From NCBI RefSeq assembly GCF_003751605.1, contig NZ_RJVJ01000005.1:1-64000 (forward strand): a stretch of DNA of 64,000 nt, read 5' to 3'. Positions 43,837 to 52,791 of the stretch are shown here, piece after piece. The number at the start of each line of letters is the position of its first letter. Position 1 is the first letter of the stretch. The stretch comes from Kitasatospora cineracea. Lineage in GTDB: Bacteria; Actinomycetota; Actinomycetes; Streptomycetales; Streptomycetaceae. The position numbers and the translations under genes are program-made. A model generated the notes under the pieces. The model saw nothing but the letters and a program-made list of their open reading frames with translations, searched no databases and was not told the origin of the DNA.

Positions 43837-44495
43837 GCCAGCTCCCGGACGTTGCGCGGCGGTTCGACGTCGGTGTGCGGGGAGGGCAGCGGCGCGCCGT
43901 AGGCCGGGGCGACCGGCAGCACGCCCGCCCAGTACGGCAGGCCGAGGTCCTCCGGCTCGTCGTTGACGCCGCCGGTGCGGGTTTTGGCCGAGACCTGGTC
44001 CAGCTCCAGCCGGATCACCGCGGTGGCCGCCAGCTCCTTGGCGTTGCCCGGCCGGCACTCGGCGGAGCGGCCCGGCACCACCTGGTCGACGATCGCGTCC
44101 AGCGCCAGCCGCAGCTCCGCGGGGTCGGTGACCTGGTGGGCGGTGCCGTGCGCCACCACCGAGCGGTAGTTGACGGAGTGGTGGAAGGCGGACTTGGCCA
44201 GCACCAGCCCGTCCAGGTGCGTCACCGTCACGCACACCGGCAGCCCCCGCTCGCCCCGCGCCCCGTGCAGCGGCCGGCTGCCGGTGGAGCCGTGCAGGTA
44301 CAGCCGGCGGCCGACCCGGGCGTACAGGGTGGGCAGCACCACCGGCGCGCCGTCCCGGACGAAGCCGAGGTGGCACAGGTACCCGGCGTCCAGGACCGCG
44401 TGCACCGCCTCCTCGTCCCAGGCGGCGCGCTCCTTGGAGCGGGTCGGGGTGGTGAGGTCGTCGCGGGTGTACGACCCGCCGGGGCTGTCCGACAT
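43830..44495 (-). CDS. Pyridoxamine 5'-phosphate oxidase-family protein
   Basis: A 221-residue split-barrel flavoprotein of the Rv-type 'Nim-like/F420' class. 'LDAGYLCHLGFVRDGAPVVL' then 'YARVGRRLYLHGSTGS' is the typical cofactor-binding start; 'HHSVNYRSVVAHGTAHQV' is the dimer strand. It may reduce or sequester a nitro/flavin-like cofactor, or serve B6 turnover; sequence cannot decide. The ATG at 44495 is divergent from a MocR-type B6-linked regulator only 34 bases away, so shared control is likely. Confidence 0.78.
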   Translation of the reverse strand: MSDSPGGSYTRDDLTTPTRSKERAAWDEEAVHAVLDAGYLCHLGFVRDGAPVVLPTLYARVGRRLYLHGSTGSRPLHGARGERGLPVCVTVTHLDGLVLAKSAFHHSVNYRSVVAHGTAHQVTDPAELRLALDAIVDQVVPGRSAECRPGNAKELAATAVIRLELDQVSAKTRTGGVNDEPEDLGLPYWAGVLPVAPAYGAPLPSPHTDVEPPRNVRELAC

Positions 44496-44529
44496 GACAA
44501 CTCCTCTGTACTAGTGCATAATCTTCTTT
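44496..44529. promoter_or_regulatory. Very short divergent promoter region
   Basis: A 34-base AT-rich gap between the split-barrel gene and the MocR regulator (contains CTAGTGCATAATCTT). It must hold both promoters and the regulator's operator. The start codon of the regulator follows with little or no leader. Confidence 0.5.
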
Positions 44530-45849
44530 GTGCTAGGAGAGTATCGGATCACCGGGCGGCGGGCCAACGAGATTGCCGCCGACGTCGAACGCGCCGTCGC
44601 CGCAGGTCAGTTGGCCCCGGGCGGCGCGCTGCCCCCGCTGCGCGAGCTGGCCGGCGAGCTCGGCGTGAACCCCAACACCGTCGCCGCCGCCTACCGCCTG
44701 CTGCGCGAGCGCGGCGTCATCGAGACCGCCGGGCGGCGCGGCAGCCGGATCCGCCCCCGCCCCGCCACCACCCCCCGCGACCAGGCCCGGCTGCCCGTCC
44801 CGCCCGGAGCCCGCGACCTGTCGGACGGCAACCCCGACCCGGCCCTGCTGCCCCCGCTCGGCCCCGCCCTGGCCGCCGCGGCCGCCGGGCCCACCGTCCT
44901 GTACGGAGACCCGGTCGCCGAGCCCGAACTGCTCGCCCGGTGCCGCGCCGAGTTCCGCGCCGACGGCGTCCCCGACGGCGAACTCGCCGTCTGCTCCGGC
45001 GCGTTGGACACCATCGCCCGAGTGCTCTCGGCCCACCTGCGCCCCGGCGACACCGTCGCCGTCGAGGACCCGGGCTGGGGCAGCCTGCTCGACCTGCTGC
45101 CCGCCCTCGGCCTGCGCACCGCCCCCGTCCCGGTCGACGACCAGGGCCCGCTGCCCGGCCCGGTCGCCGCCGCCCTCGACCACGGCGCCCGCGCCCTGAT
45201 CGTCACCAGCCGCGCCCAGAACCCCACCGGCGCCGCCCTCACCCCCGCCCGCGCCGCCGAACTGCGCGCCGTCCTGGCCGAGCGCCCCACCACCGTCCTG
45301 ATCGAGGACGACCACGGCCACGACCTGATCGACCAGCCCTTCCACTCGCTGGCCGCCGGCACCGTCACGCACTGGACGCTGGTCCGCTCCGCCTCCAAGG
45401 CGCTCGCCCCCGACCTGCGGGTCGCCGTCAGCACCGGCAACGCCGACACCGTCGCCCGCGTCCTGGGCCGCCAGCGCCTGGACGCCGGCTGGGTCAGCCA
45501 CCTGCTGCAGCGCGCCGTCCTCGCCCTGCGCCGCGACCCGCCCGACCCCGCCCCCGTCTACCGGGCCCGCCGCGAGGCCCTGCTCACCGCCCTGGCCGCC
45601 CACGGCATCCGCGCCCACGGCGTCAGCGGCCTCAACGTCTGGGTCCCCGTCCCCGACGAGACCGCCACCGCCGCCGCCCTGCTCCAACGCGGCTGGGTCA
45701 CCGCCCCCGGCTCCCGCTTCCGCCTCGCCTCCCCGCCCGGCCTGCGGATCACCGTCTCCACCCTCACCCCGGCCGAGGCCACCACCCTCGCCGCCGACCT
45801 CGCCGCCGCCCTCTCCACCACCCCCACCACCGACTCCCGCCTCACCTGA
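44530..45849 (+). CDS. MocR-type (GntR-HTH / aminotransferase) regulator
   Basis: A 439-residue regulator fusing an N-terminal winged helix ('PPLRELAGELGVNPNTVAAA', about 37-56) to a fold-type I aminotransferase domain. The PLP lysine is in 'RSASKALAPDLRVAV' (about residue 291). MocR proteins sense pyridoxal phosphate or an amine and control B6 or amine metabolism genes. Close divergence from two pyridoxamine-oxidase-like genes supports that role here. The GTG at 44530 is used. Confidence 0.85.
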   Translation: MLGEYRITGRRANEIAADVERAVAAGQLAPGGALPPLRELAGELGVNPNTVAAAYRLLRERGVIETAGRRGSRIRPRPATTPRDQARLPVPPGARDLSDGNPDPALLPPLGPALAAAAAGPTVLYGDPVAEPELLARCRAEFRADGVPDGELAVCSGALDTIARVLSAHLRPGDTVAVEDPGWGSLLDLLPALGLRTAPVPVDDQGPLPGPVAAALDHGARALIVTSRAQNPTGAALTPARAAELRAVLAERPTTVLIEDDHGHDLIDQPFHSLAAGTVTHWTLVRSASKALAPDLRVAVSTGNADTVARVLGRQRLDAGWVSHLLQRAVLALRRDPPDPAPVYRARREALLTALAAHGIRAHGVSGLNVWVPVPDETATAAALLQRGWVTAPGSRFRLASPPGLRITVSTLTPAEATTLAADLAAALSTTPTTDSRLT

Positions 45850-45991
45850 CCCCCGTGCCGATCCACCTGACCCGCCTCCGCCCCGGCCACCCGTACCCCC
45901 TCCAGCGACTGTCATGTCCGCAAGGAATAGCGGGCGGCCCGTCCCGGTTGCAGCAGGACGCAGTGACCAGACGACCGGGAAGGATCCCGCC

Positions 45992-46114
45992 ATGCGCGTC
46001 CGAAACTCGCTCCGCTCCCTGAAGGCCAAGCCCGGCGCGCAGGTGGTCCGCCGGCGCGGGCGCACCTTCGTGATCAACCGGAAGGACCCGCGCTTCAAGG
46101 CCCGCCAGGGCTGA
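45992..46114 (+). CDS. rpmJ: 50S ribosomal protein bL36, cysteine-free form
   Basis: A 40-residue basic protein, 'MRVRNSLRSLKAKPGAQVVR' then 'RRGRTFVINRKDPRFKARQG'. It lacks the CxxC...Cx4H zinc site of the canonical bL36, so it is the zinc-free paralogue usually made under zinc starvation. The ATG is preceded by GGAAGG. Zur normally controls this form, but no Zur palindrome is evident in the 140 bases upstream. A terminator follows. Confidence 0.92.
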   Translation: MRVRNSLRSLKAKPGAQVVRRRGRTFVINRKDPRFKARQG

Positions 46115-46124
46115 ACGCGGAGCG

Positions 46125-46156
46125 AGGCCCCGCCCGGACGTCCCCGGGCGGGGCCT
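46125..46156. terminator. Hairpin terminator after rpmJ
   Basis: Arms 46125-46137 and 46144-46156 pair perfectly (13 bp) around a 6-base loop. It lies between the convergent rpmJ and NDH-2 genes and can serve both. Confidence 0.85.
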
Positions 46157-46175
46157 TCGCGTGCACCGCCGGGCC

Positions 46176-47540
46176 TCAGCCCTTGGCCAGCAGCGCCTGC
46201 GCGTGCTCGCGCACCTCGTCGCGCGACAGGTACGCGTCGGTGTACTCGAAGTCCCGCAGCCGGGCGGGCTGGCGGGCCAGGAAGCCGGTGCGGACGAAGT
46301 CGTCGCCCGCGGTGGCGTTCAGCAGCCAGTTCGCCGCCGTGCGGTACTTCGCGGTGTTGGTGCGCATCGCCATCACGTGGTAGCCGCGGGCCACCGCCTG
46401 GGCGGGCGCGCCGTGCAGCTCCACGCCCAGGGGCTTGGACACCGCGTCCTTGCCGCCGAGGTCGACGACCAGCCCGAGGTCCTTGTGGAAGTACGGCTGC
46501 AGCGGCTGGTTGCGCAGCGCCGCGACCAGGTTCTCGGCGACCCGCTTGCCCTGCCGGGCCGAGTGCTGCGCGGTCGGCGGGCACACCGCCCCGTCGCCCT
46601 TGGCCAGGTCCGGCACCGCCGCCGCGTCGCCGAGCGCGAACACGCCCTCGAACTGCGGGACCCGCATCTCCGCGGTCACCGCGAGCCGCCCGCGCACCGT
46701 CTCCGCGTCCAGCGTGCCGACCAGCGGGGAGGCGGCCACGCCGGCCGTCCAGATCAGGGTCCGGCAGGGCAGGGTGCGCCCGTCGGTGAACTTGACCGTC
46801 TCCGGGCCGACTTCGGCGATCGACACGCCCAGCGACACGTCCACGCCGCGCCGGCGCAGGATCTCCATCGCCGTGACGCCCAGCTTGTCGCCGAGCTCGG
46901 GCATCAGCTTCGGGGCGATGTCGATCAGGTGCCACTTGATCAGGTGCGGGTCCAGCCGCGGGTAGCGCCGGATCGCCGCCGTGGTCAGCCGCTGCAGGCA
47001 GGCCGCCGTCTCGGTGCCCGCGTACCCGCCGCCGACCACCACGAACTGCAGCCGGGAGGCCCGCTCGTTCTCGTCCATCGACGCGGACGCCAGGTCGAGT
47101 TGGGCGATCACGTGGTCGCGGATGTAGGTGGCCTCGGCGAGCGTCTTCATGCCGCGCGCGTAGTCCGGCAGGCCGGGGATGTCGAAGGTCCGGGTGACGC
47201 TGCCCGGCGCGAGCACCAGGTAGTCGTACTTCACCGCGACCACCTCGTCGGTGATCTTGCGGACCACGGCGACCTTCGACCGCGGATCGATGCCGATCGC
47301 CCCGCCCGGCACGATGTGGGTGCGCCGCAGCGAGCGCCGCAGCGAGATCGCCACCGACTGCGGGGTCAGCACCCCGGCCGCGACGTGCGGCAGCAGCGGC
47401 AGGTACAGCTGGTACGAGAACGGCGTGACCAGGGAGATCTCCGCCTCGGAGGGGGCGAGCTTGCGCTCCAGGCGGCGCGCGCACTCGAGTCCGGCGAAGC
47501 CGCCGCCGACGATCAGGATCCGAGGTCGTTCCATCTTCAT
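46176..47540 (-). CDS. Type II NADH dehydrogenase (NDH-2)
   Basis: A 454-residue peripheral membrane flavoprotein. It has an FAD-binding 'ILIVGGGFAGLECARRLE' (about 8-25), a second Rossmann motif for NADH 'FVVVGGGYAGTETAACL' (about 166-182), and 'GVFALGDAAAVPDLAKG'. It passes electrons from NADH to menaquinone without pumping protons. The ATG at 47540 stands right after GGGG; an internal ATG two codons later is possible. It is the alternative respiratory entry point in actinomycetes. Confidence 0.85.
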   Translation of the reverse strand: MKMERPRILIVGGGFAGLECARRLERKLAPSEAEISLVTPFSYQLYLPLLPHVAAGVLTPQSVAISLRRSLRRTHIVPGGAIGIDPRSKVAVVRKITDEVVAVKYDYLVLAPGSVTRTFDIPGLPDYARGMKTLAEATYIRDHVIAQLDLASASMDENERASRLQFVVVGGGYAGTETAACLQRLTTAAIRRYPRLDPHLIKWHLIDIAPKLMPELGDKLGVTAMEILRRRGVDVSLGVSIAEVGPETVKFTDGRTLPCRTLIWTAGVAASPLVGTLDAETVRGRLAVTAEMRVPQFEGVFALGDAAAVPDLAKGDGAVCPPTAQHSARQGKRVAENLVAALRNQPLQPYFHKDLGLVVDLGGKDAVSKPLGVELHGAPAQAVARGYHVMAMRTNTAKYRTAANWLLNATAGDDFVRTGFLARQPARLRDFEYTDAYLSRDEVREHAQALLAKG

Positions 47541-47675
47541 CCCCTACTGTGTGCAGGTCCGTGAGTGGCAAGGACGACTGTTGGCCACACTCGCACGGGG
47601 TAACGGCGGGTGCATCTCCAACGGCTGCCGGACGCCTGCCCGGCGGGCGCGCGACCATGCCCCCGCCGGGGCCGC

Positions 47676-47681
47676 TAGGCT
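47676..47681 (+). promoter_or_regulatory. -10 box (TAGGCT) of a leaderless promoter
   Basis: Six bases precede the ATG of the HipA-like gene; no ribosome binding site is visible. Confidence 0.55.
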
Positions 47682-47687
47682 GTCCGG

Positions 47688-48443
47688 ATGCTCTCCGAGG
47701 TGACGGCCGTCCGCTACGCGACGCCGCTGCGCGAAGGCGGTTCGATGCCCGGCCTCATCGAGGCCGACGACCGCCGCCTGTACGTCCTGAAGTGGGTCGG
47801 CGCGGCCCAGGGCCGCAAGGCGCTGGTGGCCGAGGTGCTGGCCGGCGAGCTCGGCCGCCGGCTCGGCCTGCCGGTGCCCGAACTCGCCCTGGTCGACCTG
47901 GACCCGGTGCTCGCCCGCAGCGAGCCCGAGGTGCAGATCCAGGACCAGATGCGGGCCAGCGGCGGCACCAACCTCGGCATGGCGTACGTCTCCGGGGCGC
48001 TGAACTTCGACCCGCTGTGCTTCGAGGTCGAGGACGCCTTCGCCGCCCGGGTGCTCTGGTTCGACGCCCTGATCGGCAACGTCGACCGCTCCTGGCGCAA
48101 CCCCAACCTGCTGGTCGCGGCCGGCGGCCTGCGGCTGATCGACCACGGCGCCAGCCTGATCTTCCACCACAGCTGGCCGGGCGCCGAGAAGTGGCGCCGC
48201 AAGCCCTACGACGCCTCCGACCACGCGCTGCGGCACGCCGCCGCCCACCTGCCCGCCGTCGACGCCGAACTCGCCGCGCTCGCCGAGCGGGCGCTGCCCG
48301 CCGCGGTCGCCGCCGTCCCCGACGTCTGGCTGGCCGACGAACCCGGTTTCGCCACCCCCGCGGACGTCCGCGCCGCGTACACCGAACAACTCACCGCCCG
48401 CCTCGCCGGGCCCCGCGACTGGCTCCCGGAGGTGGCGTCCTGA
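47688..48443 (+). CDS. HipA-like kinase
   Basis: A 251-residue protein with the HipA kinase fold. Catalytic-type segments are 'WFDALIGNVDRSWRNPNLLV' (the catalytic-loop Asp and Asn) and 'LRLIDHGASLIFHH' (the metal-binding Asp-x-Gly-like motif). It is shorter than E. coli HipA (440 residues), lacking the N-terminal subdomain. No HipB-like antitoxin is adjacent. It overlaps DUF3037 by one base (TGATG), a pairing widespread in bacteria, so the two probably form one complex or pathway. Substrate unknown. Confidence 0.8.
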   Translation: MLSEVTAVRYATPLREGGSMPGLIEADDRRLYVLKWVGAAQGRKALVAEVLAGELGRRLGLPVPELALVDLDPVLARSEPEVQIQDQMRASGGTNLGMAYVSGALNFDPLCFEVEDAFAARVLWFDALIGNVDRSWRNPNLLVAAGGLRLIDHGASLIFHHSWPGAEKWRRKPYDASDHALRHAAAHLPAVDAELAALAERALPAAVAAVPDVWLADEPGFATPADVRAAYTEQLTARLAGPRDWLPEVAS

Positions 48444-48832
48444 TGGAGGACCGGCCCGCCCACGACTACGAGTACGCGCTGATCCGGGCGGTGCCCCGGG
48501 TCGAGCGCGGCGAGTGCGTCAACATCGGGGTGCTGCTGTACTGCCGGGGCGCCGAGTACCTGGGCGCCCGCACCCACCTCGACCAGGGCCGGCTGCTCGC
48601 CCTGGACGCGCTGGCCGACGTCGCCGGGGTGCGGCGGGCGCTGCGCGGCATCGAGGCGGTCTGCGCGGGCGGCGAGGCCGCCGGGCCGGCCGCCCGGGAC
48701 ACCGCCGGGCAGCGCTTCCGCTGGCTGACCGCCCCGCGCAGCGCCGTCGTCCAGCCCGGCCCCGTGCACACCGGGCTGACCAGCGACCCGGCCGCGGAAC
48801 TGCACCACCTGTTCGACCGTCTGGTGCTCTGA
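48443..48832 (+). CDS. DUF3037 protein
   Basis: A 129-residue protein. The opening 'YEYALIRAVPRVERGECVNI' followed by 'GVLLYCRGAEYLGAR' is the DUF3037 signature. It is translationally coupled to the HipA-like kinase through a TGATG junction. Function unknown; the pairing suggests a kinase partner or regulator. It is followed by a 20-base near-duplicate of its last codons (48824-48861). Confidence 0.8.
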   Translation: MEDRPAHDYEYALIRAVPRVERGECVNIGVLLYCRGAEYLGARTHLDQGRLLALDALADVAGVRRALRGIEAVCAGGEAAGPAARDTAGQRFRWLTAPRSAVVQPGPVHTGLTSDPAAELHHLFDRLVL

Positions 48833-48901
48833 GGGCGGCACGTGCTCCGAGGGCGGCACGGCGTCCACCGGCCGTCCACGGGATCCGCAAACTACTTGCC
48901 A

Positions 48902-48918
48902 GACTCAATACTGGAGTC
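48902..48918 (+). promoter_or_regulatory. Candidate MarR operator
   Basis: Inverted repeat GACTC-7 bases-GAGTC, 31 bases upstream of the MarR gene, with an AT-rich core (AATACTG) that could be a -10 box. It fits autoregulation. Confidence 0.5.
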
Positions 48919-48948
48919 ACTGAAACGAATGGGCGTACCCTGACCGCC

Positions 48949-49419
48949 ATGGGCAGCACCACAGGCACCGGCGCCACCGGCACCGCACCCTCCACCACCG
49001 AGCTGATGGAACAGATCGCGGCCGTCGGCACCGCCTACTTCCAGGACTACGCCGTCGCCGCGGCCCGCCACGGCCTCAACTCCTCGCAGGCCAAGGCGCT
49101 CAAGGCGGTCCTCGAACCCGTCCCGATGCGCGCCCTGGCCGGCCGCCTCGGCTGCGACGCCTCCAACGTCACCGGCATCGTCGACCGCCTCGAGGCGCTC
49201 GGCTATGCCCGCCGCGAGGCCGCCGCCGCCGACCGCCGGGTCAAGATCGTCACCATCACCGACCAGGGCAGCGAGGTGCTCGGCCGGATCCGCGACGACA
49301 TGACCCGCGCCCGCGCCGCCTTCGACAGCCTCGACCCCGACCAGCGCACCGCCCTGGCCGGCCTCTGTGACCAGGTCCTGCCGCTGCTGCTGCGCCCCTG
49401 CACCCCGCCCCCGCAGTGA
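48949..49419 (+). CDS. MarR-family transcriptional regulator
   Basis: A 156-residue winged-helix regulator. The recognition helix is 'RLGCDASNVTGIVDRLEALG' (about 66-85) and the wing 'DRRVKIVTITDQG'. The ATG at 48949 is used. Its stop overlaps an alternative GTG of the next gene by 3 bases, but the neighbour probably has its own leaderless promoter. Target genes are not evident apart from itself. Confidence 0.82.
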   Translation: MGSTTGTGATGTAPSTTELMEQIAAVGTAYFQDYAVAAARHGLNSSQAKALKAVLEPVPMRALAGRLGCDASNVTGIVDRLEALGYARREAAAADRRVKIVTITDQGSEVLGRIRDDMTRARAAFDSLDPDQRTALAGLCDQVLPLLLRPCTPPPQ

Positions 49420-49436
49420 CTGTCGGTGGCGTGCCG

Positions 49437-49442
49437 TACGCT
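49437..49442 (+). promoter_or_regulatory. -10 box (TACGCT) of a leaderless promoter
   Basis: Six bases before the ATG at 49449 of the DUF2797 gene. It supports this start over the GTG at 49416. Confidence 0.5.
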
Positions 49443-49448
49443 CACCGG

Positions 49449-50372
49449 ATGCACCAGGACCAGGGCAACGGATGGACCGCCACCGGGCTGCACTGGCGGG
49501 ACGGCGCGCCCCGCCTCACCGCCACCGACGGCCGCGAGCGCCACGACCGGCCGCTCACCGACGGCCTGGCCGTCGCCTGGCGGATCGCCGGCCCCCGCCG
49601 CTGCACCGGCGCGCACACCGAGCGCGGCCACCGGCCCTGCCCGCACCGCGCCGAGGTCGCCCCCGAGGGCACCACCAGCCAGTGCCCGAGCTGCCAGAAC
49701 GCCGACCGCGGCCTCCAGCTCGCCCGGGACCGCATCCTCGACGACGGCCGCGACTACCGGCTCTACCTCGCCTGGTTCGCCCCCGGCCTGCTCAAGGTCG
49801 GCCTCACCGCCGAGGAGCGCGGCACCGTCCGCCTGCTCGAACAGGCCGCCCTCACCTGGACGTTCGTCGCCCGCGGCCCGCTCCCGGCCGTCCGCCGGGC
49901 CGAACTCGCCGTCGCGCACGCCAAACTGGCCCGCGAGCGGATCCCCGCCGCCGCCAAGTACCCGGCCTGGTGGAGCCTGCCCGCCCCCGCGCAGCGGCAC
50001 GACGCGCTCACGGCCGCCCGCACCCGCGTCCACCGGCTGCTCGCCGAGCCCGGCCGCGGGCCCGAACGGCTGGAACTGCTCGCCGACCACCCCGTGGTCG
50101 ACCAGGTCGAGCTCTACGGCCTCGGCGACGGCGCCCCCGACCACTACCAGCAGGTCAAGGCGCTCACCGACGGCGCCCGGCTGGCCGGCCGGCTGCGCCG
50201 CCCGATCGGCGGCCACCTCTTCCTCGACCGGCCCGACGGCCCCCCGCTGCTGCTCGACACCCGCCTGCTCACCGGCTGGACGCTGCACGCCGCACCCGAC
50301 GCCGACGGCTGCGAGGGCCTGGCCCTGCTCCCCAGGACCCGCCCCGCCGCCGAACAGGACGCCCTGTTCTGA
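49449..50372 (+). CDS. DUF2797 protein
   Basis: A 307-residue protein with Cys/His zinc-site residues ('RRCTGAHTERGHRPCPHRAE', 'QCPSCQNADRG') and the family core 'YRLYLAWFAPGLLKVGLTAE'. That core resembles GIY-YIG-like folds, but catalytic residues are not certain. Function unknown. The start is ATG 49449 (leaderless) rather than GTG 49416, which overlaps the MarR stop. Confidence 0.7.
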   Translation: MHQDQGNGWTATGLHWRDGAPRLTATDGRERHDRPLTDGLAVAWRIAGPRRCTGAHTERGHRPCPHRAEVAPEGTTSQCPSCQNADRGLQLARDRILDDGRDYRLYLAWFAPGLLKVGLTAEERGTVRLLEQAALTWTFVARGPLPAVRRAELAVAHAKLARERIPAAAKYPAWWSLPAPAQRHDALTAARTRVHRLLAEPGRGPERLELLADHPVVDQVELYGLGDGAPDHYQQVKALTDGARLAGRLRRPIGGHLFLDRPDGPPLLLDTRLLTGWTLHAAPDADGCEGLALLPRTRPAAEQDALF

Positions 50373-50396
50373 GCCGGCCGCCCGCCGCCCCGAAGG

Positions 50397-50753
50397 TCAG
50401 CCCTTCTTCCGGGCCTCCTGCTTCTGCCGCGCCCCGACCGCCGCCAGCGCCATGTCCTGCGCCTGCGACTTCAGGTTCTTGTAGCCGTACCCGCGGTCCG
50501 TCAGCCACAGCTCCGCCGCCGTCTCGGCCCGCACCGACGCCGCCACCACGTCCTCCTCCGCCTCCCCGTGCTCGAGGAAGCGGAAGGTGAAGAACGGGCG
50601 CGCCGACAGGTCGTACGTCAGGTGCCCCTCCTCGGTGAACTCCGCCCGCAGCACGTCGTGTTCGGCGGCCGCGGCCTGCAACTCGGCCCGCTGCTCGTCC
50701 GTCAGGGCGTCGAAGGAGCCGCGGACCGTGATCCGGAAGGTGCGCTTGGTCAT
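50397..50753 (-). CDS. DUF6204 small protein
   Basis: A 118-residue protein starting 'MTKRTFRITVRGSFDALTDE' and ending in basic 'ARQKQEARKKG'. It is conserved in streptomycetes next to purB. Function unknown. The ATG at 50753 is divergent from purB. Confidence 0.72.
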   Translation of the reverse strand: MTKRTFRITVRGSFDALTDEQRAELQAAAAEHDVLRAEFTEEGHLTYDLSARPFFTFRFLEHGEAEEDVVAASVRAETAAELWLTDRGYGYKNLKSQAQDMALAAVGARQKQEARKKG

Positions 50754-50832
50754 GCCCGGACCCTAACCCGCCGGGCCCGCCGCGCTCATCCCGGTTTCCG
50801 GACGCGCTTCGTCCTCGCCCGACCTCGACTGT

Positions 50833-50838
50833 TAGGCT
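50833..50838 (+). promoter_or_regulatory. -10 box (TAGGCT) of a leaderless promoter
   Basis: Eight bases before the GTG of purB, with no ribosome binding site between. Confidence 0.5.
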
Positions 50839-50846
50839 TGCGAAAC

Positions 50847-52277
50847 GTGAGCGCGAAGCCCAAGATCCCCAATGTCCTGGCCTCCCGGTACGCCTCGGCG
50901 ACCCTGGCCCAGCTGTGGTCCCCCGAGCACAAGGTGGTCCTGGAGCGCCACCTGTGGCTGGCCGTCCTCAAGGCGCAGCAGGACCTCGGCATCGAGGTGC
51001 CGCCCACCGCGATCGCCGACTACGAGCGGGTGATCGACCAGGTCGACCTGGCGTCCATCGCCGAGCGCGAGAAGGTCACCCGGCACGACGTGAAGGCCCG
51101 GATCGAGGAGTTCTCCGAGCTCGCCGGGCACGAGCAGATCCACAAGGGCATGACCTCGCGCGACCTCACCGAGAACGTCGAGCAGCTGCAGATCCGCCAG
51201 TCGCTGGAGCACGTCCGCGACCGCACGGTGGCCGTCCTGGTCCGCCTCGGCCGTCTCGCCGCCCAGTACGGCGAACTCGTCATGGCCGGCCGCTCGCACA
51301 ACGTCGCCGCCCAGGCCACCACCCTCGGCAAGCGCTTCGCCACCGCCGCCGACGAGGTGCTGGTCGGCTACGTCCGCCTCGAGGAGCTGATCGCCCGCTA
51401 CCCGCTGCGCGGCATCAAGGGCCCGGTCGGCACCGCCCAGGACATGCTCGACCTGCTGGGCGGCGACGCCGACAAGCTCGCCGAGCTGGAGCGCCGGGTG
51501 GCCGGCCACCTCGGCTTCGAGAACGTGTTCACCTCGGTCGGCCAGGTCTACCCGCGCTCGCTCGACTACGACGTGGTCTCCGCCCTCGTCCAGCTCGCCG
51601 CCGGCCCGTCCAGCCTGGCGAAGACCATCCGCCTGATGGCCGGCCACGAGCTGGTCACCGAGGGCTTCAAGGCCGGCCAGGTCGGCTCCTCGGCGATGCC
51701 GCACAAGATGAACACCCGCTCCTGCGAGCGCGTCAACGGCCTGGCCGTCATCCTGCGCGGCTACGCCTCGATGACCGCCGAGCTCGGCGGCGACCAGTGG
51801 AACGAGGGCGACGTCTCCTGCTCCGTGGTGCGCCGGGTCGCGCTGCCGGACGCCTTCTTCGCCTTCGACGGCCTGCTGGAGACCTTCCTGACCGTCCTCG
51901 ACGAGTTCGGCGCCTTCCCCGCCGTCATCGAGGCCGAACTGGACCGCTACCTGCCGTTCCTGGCCACCACCAAGGTCCTGATGGGCGCGGTCCGGGCCGG
52001 CGTCGGCCGGGAGACCGCGCACGAGGTCATCAAGGAGCACGCGGTGGCCGCCGCGCTCGCCATGCGCGAGGGCGCCCGCGAGAACACCCTGGTGCCCGCG
52101 CTGGCCGCCGACGAGCGCATCCCGCTGGACCGCGCCGCCCTCGACGCCCTGCTGGCCGACCGCCTCTCCTTCACCGGCGCCGCCGCCGCCCAGGTCGGCG
52201 AGCTCGTCCGCCGGATCGAGCAGGTCGCCGCGGACCGCCCGGAGGCCGCCAAGTACGCCCCCGGCGACATCCTCTGA
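50847..52277 (+). CDS. purB: Adenylosuccinate lyase
   Basis: A 476-residue fumarase/aspartase-superfamily enzyme. It cleaves fumarate from SAICAR and from adenylosuccinate, two steps of purine synthesis. The signature loop is 'GSSAMPHKMNTRSCERVNGL' (about 282-301), and the conserved His is in 'HEQIHKGMTSRDL'. The GTG at 50847 follows a -10 box by 8 bases. Length and motifs are normal. Cytosolic homotetramer in the family. Confidence 0.95.
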   Translation: MSAKPKIPNVLASRYASATLAQLWSPEHKVVLERHLWLAVLKAQQDLGIEVPPTAIADYERVIDQVDLASIAEREKVTRHDVKARIEEFSELAGHEQIHKGMTSRDLTENVEQLQIRQSLEHVRDRTVAVLVRLGRLAAQYGELVMAGRSHNVAAQATTLGKRFATAADEVLVGYVRLEELIARYPLRGIKGPVGTAQDMLDLLGGDADKLAELERRVAGHLGFENVFTSVGQVYPRSLDYDVVSALVQLAAGPSSLAKTIRLMAGHELVTEGFKAGQVGSSAMPHKMNTRSCERVNGLAVILRGYASMTAELGGDQWNEGDVSCSVVRRVALPDAFFAFDGLLETFLTVLDEFGAFPAVIEAELDRYLPFLATTKVLMGAVRAGVGRETAHEVIKEHAVAAALAMREGARENTLVPALAADERIPLDRAALDALLADRLSFTGAAAAQVGELVRRIEQVAADRPEAAKYAPGDIL

Positions 52278-52497
52278 CGACCCGTCAGCCGCCGCGCGGC
52301 CCGTCCCGGAACACCTCCGGGGCGGGCCGCGCCCGGTTTCCGCGGGAGGCGGGGCCCGCCGCGCCGCCCGGGGGAGGGAATCGGCCCGAAGTCGGGGTCG
52401 GGCGGCGGCCGGGCGGGGTACACCGGAAGTGTCCGTCACTGCGGGGACGGTGAGGACGCCGACGGCGGCGGTGCCCAGCACAACCGGAGAGCCAGCC

Positions 52498-52791
52498 ATG
52501 CGAGCCACCAAACAGTCGGCCGGCGCCCCCACCGGTGCCGCCGCCCCCAGGGCCGGGATCAGCGTCGCCTACGTCGGCCTGTGCGGAGCGGCCGACCTGC
52601 TGCTCTCCGGCGCCCTGGCCAGACTCCTGGCCGGCACCGCCGCCGGCCTCCTCCCGCTGCTGCTCTTCCTGGCCTTCTTCCTCCCCCTCGGCGCCCTCGC
52701 CCTGCTCGGCGCCCCACCGGCCGACCGCGCCGCCACCCGCCTGCTCGCCCGCGCCGGCCACCCCGACCCGGACGGCCCGCCCGCCGACTAG
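52498..52791 (+). CDS. Small membrane protein
   Basis: A 97-residue protein with two hydrophobic segments (about 18-44 and 46-70) and a polar C-terminus. GGAG stands upstream of the ATG. No family recognised. Its TAG lies inside the hairpin at 52788-52826. Confidence 0.6.
   Translation: MRATKQSAGAPTGAAAPRAGISVAYVGLCGAADLLLSGALARLLAGTAAGLLPLLLFLAFFLPLGALALLGAPPADRAATRLLARAGHPDPDGPPAD

Noticed and set aside
45890..45991. A Zur box upstream of rpmJ
   Set aside because: Expected from the zinc-free form of bL36, but no palindrome resembling the streptomycete Zur site is visible.
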